From JADJYF01 sp050186725 (lineage in GTDB: Bacteria > Pseudomonadota > Gammaproteobacteria > Ga0077536), in assembly GCA_050186725.1 (NCBI GenBank), contig JBFWYG010000005.1:74727-138726 (forward strand): a DNA stretch of 64,000 bases, read 5' to 3'. A program made the position numbers and the translations under genes. Below the pieces are notes generated by a model, which ran no database searches, was not told the origin of the DNA, and was given only the letters and a program-made list of their open reading frames with translations. Position 1 is the first letter of the stretch; each line of letters begins with the position of its first letter. Positions 58,390 through 64,000 of the stretch are shown one piece after another.

Positions 58390-60588
58390 GTGCCGCCGCC
58401 CGGCATCGATATCGTTCGCGTTGCGCTGTTCAACGCGCTGCGCCAGGGTTTCGACTACCTGCTGCCGCCGGCGCTGGCCGAATCGCCGCCGCGGCCCGGG
58501 CAGCGCGTGCTGGTGCCGCTCGGGCGTGGCCGCCAGATCGGCATCGCGCTGGAATGCGTCGCGCACAGTGACGTGGCCCGCGAGCGCCTGCGGCCGCTCG
58601 AGGCGGTGCTCGACGTGGAGCCCGTGTTCGACGACGAGACCCTGGGCCTGGCCCGCTGGGCCGCGCGCTACTACCAGCATCCCCTCGGAGACGTGCTCGG
58701 CAACCTGTTGCCCGTGTGGCTGCGCCATCGCGAGCAGCTGCCGGTGCTGCCGGCCGAGCGCTGGCAGCTCACCGACGCGGGCCGCACGGCGCTGGCCGAG
58801 GGCCAGGCGCGCGCCGGCCGCCAGCGCGAGCTGCTGGCGTGCTTCGACGCGGGGCCGCGGGCCGCCGTCGATCTCGCCGACGCGGGCTTCGCCTGGCGAC
58901 CGGTGTTGCGCCGGCTGCTGGCTCACGGCTGGCTGGAGGAATGCCGCGGCGCGGCGCCCGTGCCGTCGGTCGCGCCGGGTCCGGCGCTCAACCCCGAACA
59001 GCAGGCGGCGGCCGCCACCATCGAGGCCGAGCTGGGTGGTTTCCGCGCGGTGCTGCTACACGGCGTGACCGGCAGCGGCAAGACCGAGGTGTATCTCAGC
59101 GCCATCGCGCGCTGCGTGGCGGCCGGCCGCCAGGCGCTGGTGCTGGTGCCGGAGATCGCGCTCACCGAACAGCTGGTCGGGCGTTTCCGCGCGCGCTTCG
59201 GCGCCGCGGTCGGGGTGCTGCACTCGGCGCTCGGCGAGCGTGAGCGCATGCTCACCTGGCTGGCCTGTCTGCGCGGCGAGGTGTCCATTCTGATCGGCAC
59301 CCGCTCGGCGGTGTGGACGCGCATGCGCGACCTCGGCCTCGTCATCGTCGACGAGGAACACGACCCGTCCTACAAGCAGCAGGACGGCTTCCGCTACTCG
59401 GCGCGGGACGTGGCGCTGAAGCGCGCCCAGGGACTCGGCGTGCCCGTGGTGCTGGGATCGGCCACGCCATCGCTGGAGACCCTGGCCAACGTCGCGCGCG
59501 GCAAGTTCGTGCGCGCCCGCCTGCGTCAGCGCGCCGGCGCCAGCCCCCTGCCGCGGGTGCGCTGCCTGGACGTGCGCGGCCTCGAGCTGGTGGCCGGACT
59601 CTGCCCGGCGCTGATCGAGGCGCTGCGCCAGTGCCTCGCGCGCGGCGAGCAGTCTCTCCTGTTCCTCAACCGGCGCGGCTACTCGCCGCTGCTCGTCTGC
59701 CGCGCCTGCGGCACGCCGCGCCGCTGCGAGCACTGCGATGCCTTCCTGGTCTACCACAAGGGCCTCGACGCCGCGCGCTGCCATCACTGCGGTCGGCAGT
59801 GGACGCGCAGCGCCGCCGCCAACTGCTGCGAGGCGCCGGAGATGGCGCTCATGGGGCAGGGCACGGAGCGCATCGAGGAAGCGGTCACCGAGCTCTTCCC
59901 CGGCGCGCGCGTGCTGCGCATCGATCGCGACACCGTGCGGCGGCGCGCGGCGCTGCCGGAGATGCTGGCGGCGATCAACGCGCGCGAGGTGGACATCGTC
60001 ATCGGCACGCAGATGCTGGCCAAGGGGCTCGACTTCTCCGCCATGACGCTGGTCGGCGTGGTCGACACCGACAGCCGGCTCTATTCGCTGGACTTCCGCG
60101 CCGAGGAACGACTCGCCCAGCTGATCGTGCAGGTCTCCGGCCGCGCCGGGCGCGCCGACCTGCCGGGCGAGGTGCTGATCCAGACCCACCAGCCCCGCCA
60201 CCCGGTGCTGCGCCAGATCATCGAAGAGGGCTACGAGGCCTATGCCGAGGACGCGCTCGCCCAGCGCCGCGAGGCCGCTCTGCCGCCCTATGGCGCCATG
60301 GCGCTCTTGCGCGCCGATTCGCCGCGGCCCGGCGTGGCCCTGCAATTCCTCGCCGACGCGCGCCGCCTGCTGCAGGGCGCGGCGGGCGAGGCGCTCGACA
60401 TCAGCTATCCGCTGCCGGCCTTGATGGAGAAGCGCGCGGGTCGCTACCGCGCGCTCGTCGTGCTGCGCGCCGCGCAGCGCAGCGTGGTCGGTGAGGCGCT
60501 GCACGCGGCGCTCGCCGCGCTCGGCGAGCTCGCGCAGCGCAGCCGCGTGCGTTTCGCCATCGACGTCGATCCGCAGGACACCTTGTGA
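58390..60588 (+). CDS. priA: Primosomal replication restart helicase PriA
   Basis: PriA reloads the replisome at stalled forks. The 732-residue protein has the N-terminal 3' DNA-binding domain, a helicase core with Walker A GVTGSGKTE, DEEHDPSYKQQDG and GSATPSLET, and a zinc-binding insert. The first three ligand pairs are seen as CRACG, CEHC and CHHC. The fourth, normally CPxC, reads NCCEAPEMA, so one cysteine is displaced. The C-terminal helicase motifs MGQGTERIEE and GTQMLAKGLDF are intact. A GTG start at 58390 is used, six bases after the preceding gene. Confidence 0.97.
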   Translation: MPPPGIDIVRVALFNALRQGFDYLLPPALAESPPRPGQRVLVPLGRGRQIGIALECVAHSDVARERLRPLEAVLDVEPVFDDETLGLARWAARYYQHPLGDVLGNLLPVWLRHREQLPVLPAERWQLTDAGRTALAEGQARAGRQRELLACFDAGPRAAVDLADAGFAWRPVLRRLLAHGWLEECRGAAPVPSVAPGPALNPEQQAAAATIEAELGGFRAVLLHGVTGSGKTEVYLSAIARCVAAGRQALVLVPEIALTEQLVGRFRARFGAAVGVLHSALGERERMLTWLACLRGEVSILIGTRSAVWTRMRDLGLVIVDEEHDPSYKQQDGFRYSARDVALKRAQGLGVPVVLGSATPSLETLANVARGKFVRARLRQRAGASPLPRVRCLDVRGLELVAGLCPALIEALRQCLARGEQSLLFLNRRGYSPLLVCRACGTPRRCEHCDAFLVYHKGLDAARCHHCGRQWTRSAAANCCEAPEMALMGQGTERIEEAVTELFPGARVLRIDRDTVRRRAALPEMLAAINAREVDIVIGTQMLAKGLDFSAMTLVGVVDTDSRLYSLDFRAEERLAQLIVQVSGRAGRADLPGEVLIQTHQPRHPVLRQIIEEGYEAYAEDALAQRREAALPPYGAMALLRADSPRPGVALQFLADARRLLQGAAGEALDISYPLPALMEKRAGRYRALVVLRAAQRSVVGEALHAALAALGELAQRSRVRFAIDVDPQDTL

Positions 60589-60669
60589 GCGCGTGGTCCG
60601 TCGCGCGGGGGCGGCGGAGCGGATAGAATCCGCGCTTTCCGCCAGCTCCAGGCATTCTCGAGACAACCC

Positions 60670-62409
60670 TTGAAAGCACTTCTGCGCACGGCCATCGACG
60701 CTGCGATCGCCCGGCTGCGAGAGGCCGGCGCCCTCGAACTCGAAGCCCTCCCCGATTACCAGGTCGAGACGCCCAAGCACGAGGCGCACGGCGACTTCAG
60801 CACCAACGTCGCGATGCTGCTGGCCAAGGGCGCGCGCCAGGCGCCGCGCGCGCTGGCCGAGCGCATCGTCGCCGAACTGGCCGGCGCGAGCCTGTTCAGC
60901 CGCTGCGAGATAGCTGGGCCGGGCTTCATCAATTTCACCCTCGCCCAGGACGTGGTGTTCGACGTGCTGCGCCAGGTGCGCGAGGCTGGCGAGGCCTATG
61001 GGCGGAACGAGAGCGGCGGCGGGCGTCGCGTGCAGGTGGAGTTCGTCTCGGCCAATCCCACCGGTCCGCTGCACATCGGCCACGGGCGCGGGGCGGCCAT
61101 CGGCTCGGTATTGGCCAACCTGCTGGCGGCGAGCGGCTGGCGGGTGGAGCGCGAATACTACGTGAACGACGCCGGCCGGCAGATGGACATCCTGGGTCTC
61201 AGCGTGTGGCTGCGCTACTTGCAGCAGCACGGGCTGGAGGTGCCGTTCCCGGCCCAGGCCTATCGCGGCGCCTACGTCGAGGACATCGCCCGCGCACTCA
61301 CGGCGCGCGAGGGCGAAGGGCTGCTGCGGCCCGCGGCCAGCGTGCCGCCGGCGAGCACGAGCAGCGACGACGAGCGGCATCTCGACGACTGCATCGCCGC
61401 CGCGCGCGCCGCGCTGGGTGCGGCCTTCGACGCCGTGCGGAACCTCGCCAACGACGCCATCCTGGACGAGATCAAGCGTGACCTCGGGGCCTTCGGTGTG
61501 GCCTTCGACTGCTGGTACTCCGAGGCTTCACTCGCCCGCAACGGCGCCATCGACGTCGCGCTCGAAGAACTCACCGCCGCCGGCCGCATCTACGAGCAGG
61601 GCGGCGCGCGCTGGTTCCGCTCCACCGACTACGGTGACGAGAAAGATCGCGTGGTGGTGCGCGAGAACGGCATCAAGACCTATTTCGCCTCGGACATCGC
61701 CTACCACCGAGAGAAGTTCGTGCGCGGCTTCGATCGCGTGGTGAACATCTGGGGCGCCGATCATCACGGCTACATTCCCCGGGTGCGCGCCGCGCTCAAG
61801 GCGCTGGGCCTGGACGACACGCGCCTCGACGTCGTGCTGGTGCAGTTCGCGGCCCTGGTGCGCGGCGGCGAGAAGGTCGCGATGTCGACCCGCGCCGGCG
61901 AGTTCGTCACCCTGAAGCAGCTGGTCGACGAAGTGGGCGTCGATGCCGCGCGCTATTTCTACGTCATGCGCCGCTCGGACCAGCATCTCGAGTTCGATCT
62001 CGACCTCGCCACCGCCGAGAGCAACGACAACCCGGTGTATTACGTGCAGTACGCGCACGCGCGAGTGTGCAGCGTGTTCCGCCAGGCCGGCGAACAAGCC
62101 GACGCCCTACCCCCGGCCGGGGCAACCTTGGCGGCCGCGCTCACGGAAGCGCAGGAACGGCGGCTCGCGCTCACGCTGTCGCGCTTCGCGGAGGTCGTGG
62201 CGAGCGCCGCCGAGGCTGCGGAGCCGCACCAGCTGACCAACTACCTGCGCGACCTCGCGACCGAGTTCCACGGCTACTACAACGCGCACAAGGTGCTGGT
62301 GGACGACGCGGCGGTGCGCTGGGCCCGGCTCGCGCTGATCGATGCCGTGCGCCAGGTGATCGCCAACGCGCTGGCGCTGCTCGCCATCCGCGCGCCCGCC
62401 GAGATGTGA
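60670..62409 (+). CDS. argS: Arginine--tRNA ligase
   Basis: ArgS charges tRNA-Arg. The 579-residue class I enzyme has the N-terminal Add1 domain, PTGPLHIGHGRGA (HIGH), the GEKVAMSTRAG segment in place of KMSKS and a C-terminal DALR anticodon-binding domain with LRDLATEFHGYYNAHKV. The start is a TTG at 60670, the only good candidate before the conserved N-terminus. A TAGAAT hexamer at 60624-60629 is a plausible -10 element. It follows priA and precedes an FtsN-like gene, the usual priA-argS-ftsN order. Confidence 0.97.
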   Translation: MKALLRTAIDAAIARLREAGALELEALPDYQVETPKHEAHGDFSTNVAMLLAKGARQAPRALAERIVAELAGASLFSRCEIAGPGFINFTLAQDVVFDVLRQVREAGEAYGRNESGGGRRVQVEFVSANPTGPLHIGHGRGAAIGSVLANLLAASGWRVEREYYVNDAGRQMDILGLSVWLRYLQQHGLEVPFPAQAYRGAYVEDIARALTAREGEGLLRPAASVPPASTSSDDERHLDDCIAAARAALGAAFDAVRNLANDAILDEIKRDLGAFGVAFDCWYSEASLARNGAIDVALEELTAAGRIYEQGGARWFRSTDYGDEKDRVVVRENGIKTYFASDIAYHREKFVRGFDRVVNIWGADHHGYIPRVRAALKALGLDDTRLDVVLVQFAALVRGGEKVAMSTRAGEFVTLKQLVDEVGVDAARYFYVMRRSDQHLEFDLDLATAESNDNPVYYVQYAHARVCSVFRQAGEQADALPPAGATLAAALTEAQERRLALTLSRFAEVVASAAEAAEPHQLTNYLRDLATEFHGYYNAHKVLVDDAAVRWARLALIDAVRQVIANALALLAIRAPAEM

Positions 62410-62414
62410 CCCGG

Positions 62415-63116
62415 ATGGCCGCCCGCGACTACAAGCCCACGCCGCCCCGCAAGCCCAAGCCACCCGCGCCGCTCGGCAGCTGGGTGTCCTTCGTCACGGG
62501 CCTGGGGCTCGGCCTGGTGGTGGCGCTCGCAGTGTATTTCTGGAACGCGCGGCCGAGCGCCCCGCCTGCGAGTGCGCCGGCGGTAGCCGAGGTCGCCCCG
62601 CCCGAGGTCGAAGCGCCGCGCATGGCGGACGTGCCGCCCGGAGAGACGGAGACCGCCGAGGCCCCCGAGCCGGCGGACCTCGAGCCGCCTCGGCCGAAAT
62701 TCGACTTCTACAAGATCCTGCCCGAGATGGAAGTCCCGGTGCAGGATTGGGAAAAGGACGACGAAGCGGCCGACAAGGCCGACAAGCCGGACAACGTCGC
62801 CGACAAGGACGCCAAGCCCGGCGCCGACCCCGCCAAGCCGGACAAGCCCGCCACCGCGCCGGAGCGCGGCGCCTACGTCCTGCAGATCGGCTCCTACAAG
62901 GCCTTCGAGGAAGCCGACCAGGCCAAGGCGCGGCTCGCCATGCAGGGCATCACGGCCAATATCCAGCGCGTCGTGATCAACGGCCAGGACGTGTGGTTCC
63001 GCGTGCACGTCGGCCCGCTGTCCGATCCCAACCAGATGCGCGCCATGCGCCTCAAGCTGCAGCAGAGCAACACCGAGTTCATCGTGCTGAAGATTGGCGG
63101 CCCCGGCACCACCTGA
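62415..63116 (+). CDS. ftsN: FtsN-like SPOR-domain cell division protein
   Basis: A 233-residue bitopic protein: a basic cytoplasmic N-terminus (KPTPPRKPKPP), one transmembrane helix at about 24-43, a long disordered periplasmic linker rich in Pro, Glu, Lys and Asp, and a C-terminal SPOR domain (about 150-228, YVLQIGSYKAFEEADQAK to VWFRVHVGPLS). SPOR domains bind denuded septal glycan; FtsN triggers constriction. The ATG at 62415 is five bases after argS. The name rests on layout and on the argS neighbourhood; hslVU, which often follows, is not here. Confidence 0.88.
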   Translation: MAARDYKPTPPRKPKPPAPLGSWVSFVTGLGLGLVVALAVYFWNARPSAPPASAPAVAEVAPPEVEAPRMADVPPGETETAEAPEPADLEPPRPKFDFYKILPEMEVPVQDWEKDDEAADKADKPDNVADKDAKPGADPAKPDKPATAPERGAYVLQIGSYKAFEEADQAKARLAMQGITANIQRVVINGQDVWFRVHVGPLSDPNQMRAMRLKLQQSNTEFIVLKIGGPGTT

Positions 63117-63126
63117 GGCGCGGTTC

Positions 63127-63789
63127 TCAGGGCAGCGTCGGCTCCGCCGGTTCGCGCTGCAGGCGCTCGAGGTTGGCGCGCACCGCCGCGTGGAAGGCCG
63201 ACTGTCCGCGCCCGTCGTGGTAGTAGCTGGTCAGGCGGATTTCCTGGGTGAGGTAGTGCCCGAGCACTTCGGCGGAATTGGCCAGCCACGCCGTCCAGCT
63301 GATCGGCCGGCCGCCGAGCAGCTCGTGTTCGCGCTTCAGCAGCACTGAACTGCGCAGGAACTTCGAATAGTCCGCCGCCAGGCCAGACAGGTCCGCGGCG
63401 CGAACCGCCTTCTGCTCGGCGCTGACGAACACCGCATCGCGCTCGGTGGCGAGAATCGCGGCCAGGGTCTTGTCCACCAGCTGCGCGCTCACCCCGTGAC
63501 GGCGCAGCACCGGCTCGGCGAGCGCCATGGAGTAGCGCTCCTTGGTGGCGTACCCCAGGGCCAGGTGGTCCTCTTGGTAGCCCGCGTCGTGGAACAGGAG
63601 CGCGTAGTACACGACCTCCACGTCGATGCGGATGCCCTCGGCCTGACAGCGCTCGACGATCACCGCCGCGGCCTCCAGGGTGTCCTGGATGTGGTCGAAG
63701 TTGTGATAGGGCAAGGCCGGGCTGTAGAGCGCGCGGGCGTCGGCCTCGAGCGACGGAAGACGAACGGCTGACAGCGTCGGGATGCTCAA
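63127..63789 (-). CDS. HD-domain metal-dependent phosphohydrolase-like protein
   Basis: A 220-residue cytoplasmic protein with an HD-type pattern: His29 and His33 in YHNFDHIQ, and His67-Asp68 in LLFHDAGY, followed by a later acidic pair in RAADLSGL. This resembles predicted HD phosphohydrolases that include an N-terminal YHNxxH. The substrate is unknown. No ATG or GTG lies between the upstream in-frame stop and the fold, so a TTG at 63789 is taken as the start. It converges on ftsN with 10 bases between stops. Confidence 0.8.
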   Translation of the reverse strand: MSIPTLSAVRLPSLEADARALYSPALPYHNFDHIQDTLEAAAVIVERCQAEGIRIDVEVVYYALLFHDAGYQEDHLALGYATKERYSMALAEPVLRRHGVSAQLVDKTLAAILATERDAVFVSAEQKAVRAADLSGLAADYSKFLRSSVLLKREHELLGGRPISWTAWLANSAEVLGHYLTQEIRLTSYYHDGRGQSAFHAAVRANLERLQREPAEPTLP

Positions 63790-64000
63790 GGGCCCGTGTC
63801 CGTGCTGGGGCGGGGTGGAGCGGGTGATGGGAACAGCACCCGGTCGCTAACTCGTTTATTACGAACGTTTTTTCCGATCCAAGCGTCACGGAATGGACTC
63901 GATTGTGGACTCAAGTCTTCGGCCTGGTCAACGCAGGCCGTTGCGGGTGATCCAAAGCGAGCCAAGCACATCCATCAACAGCCAGAGCATCGGATTTCAT
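63790..64000. other. Intergenic tail of the window without a supported gene
   Basis: 211 bases, partly AT-rich (for example around 63855-63880 with a run of six T). I see no credible protein, RNA gene or complete terminator. It may be the promoter region of the HD-domain gene. Confidence 0.6.

Noticed and set aside
62067..62414. Upstream extension of the ftsN-like frame into argS
   Set aside because: Arg/Pro-rich shadow of argS; the ATG at 62415 gives a standard bitopic SPOR protein.
63852..63875. Possible terminator (CGTT...AACG followed by six T)
   Set aside because: Only four base pairs of stem with a seven-base loop; too weak to support.
63786..63971. A 61-codon minus-strand frame overlapping the start of the HD gene
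   Set aside because: The four-base overlap looks operon-like, but the product is low-complexity, has no ribosome binding site and resembles nothing.
63928..63990. A 20-codon hydrophobic minus-strand frame at the right edge (MLWLLMDVLGSLWITRNGLR)
   Set aside because: It looks like the end of a membrane protein, but an in-frame stop lies just upstream, so it is not the tail of a gene entering from the right; too short to support.

Overview
The window is a very GC-rich stretch of a gammaproteobacterial chromosome. It is probably a draft or metagenome scaffold, because it carries two 100-base N runs (6424-6523 and 45922-46021). The placement rests on several classic gammaproteobacterial gene orders: gcvR/dapA-bamC; ndk-rlmN-pilF-rodZ-hisS-yfgM-bamB-der; pepA-holC-valS; miaB-ybeZ-ybeY-corC-lnt; and mrcA divergent from pilMNOPQ, followed by aroK-aroB-damX-gltBD-hemE. 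Gene density is close to complete and no intergenic stretch exceeds about 300 bases. I see no insertion sequence, phage, integrase, CRISPR array or rRNA. I cannot name the genus.

Layout. 1-1715 (minus): PhoH/PIN ATPase and the ACT-domain regulator gcvR. 1870-4718 (plus): dapA, bamC and an MBL-fold hydrolase. 4803-6423 (plus): a type I Baeyer-Villiger monooxygenase, the only clearly accessory metabolic gene, which meets der at the first gap. 6524-14391 (minus): der, bamB, yfgM, hisS, rodZ, pilF, rlmN, ndk. 14521-21654 (minus): a SUF Fe-S operon (iscR, sufA, sufB, sufC, sufD, sufS, sufT) preceded by cysE, with a near-consensus IscR type 1 site over the iscR promoter. 21763-29862: a small DUF2970 membrane protein, valS with an unusual 100-residue N-terminal extension, holC, pepA, lptG, an RDD protein and a secreted alpha/beta hydrolase whose end runs into tRNA-Glu(CTC). 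30092-38208 (plus): pcnB, folK, panC, miaB, ybeZ, ybeY, corC, lnt. 38232-55056 (minus): hemE, gltD, gltB, a DamX-like protein, dgt, aroB, aroK, then pilQPONM behind a strong terminator. 55251-63116 (plus): mrcA, an uncharacterised conserved protein, priA, argS and an FtsN-like SPOR protein. 63127-63789 (minus): an HD-domain hydrolase.

How the genes work together. Envelope biogenesis dominates: BamB, BamC and YfgM (outer-membrane protein assembly and secretion), LptG (LPS export), Lnt (lipoprotein acylation), PBP1A, RodZ, DamX and FtsN (cell wall and division), and the PilMNOPQ/PilF type IV pilus apparatus. The rest is translation and RNA modification (HisS, ValS, ArgS, RlmN, MiaB, YbeY, PcnB), Fe-S assembly, and amino-acid or cofactor synthesis (DapA, CysE, GltBD, AroKB, FolK, PanC, HemE).

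I did not find a convincing undescribed multi-gene system. The points most worth a second look are the in-frame valS extension, three conserved operons that have each cleanly lost one gene (ispG, panB, lptF), the BVMO between core genes, the altered fourth zinc-ligand pair in PriA, the IscR site plus 14-bp hairpin in front of the suf operon, and the uncharacterised protein between mrcA and priA.
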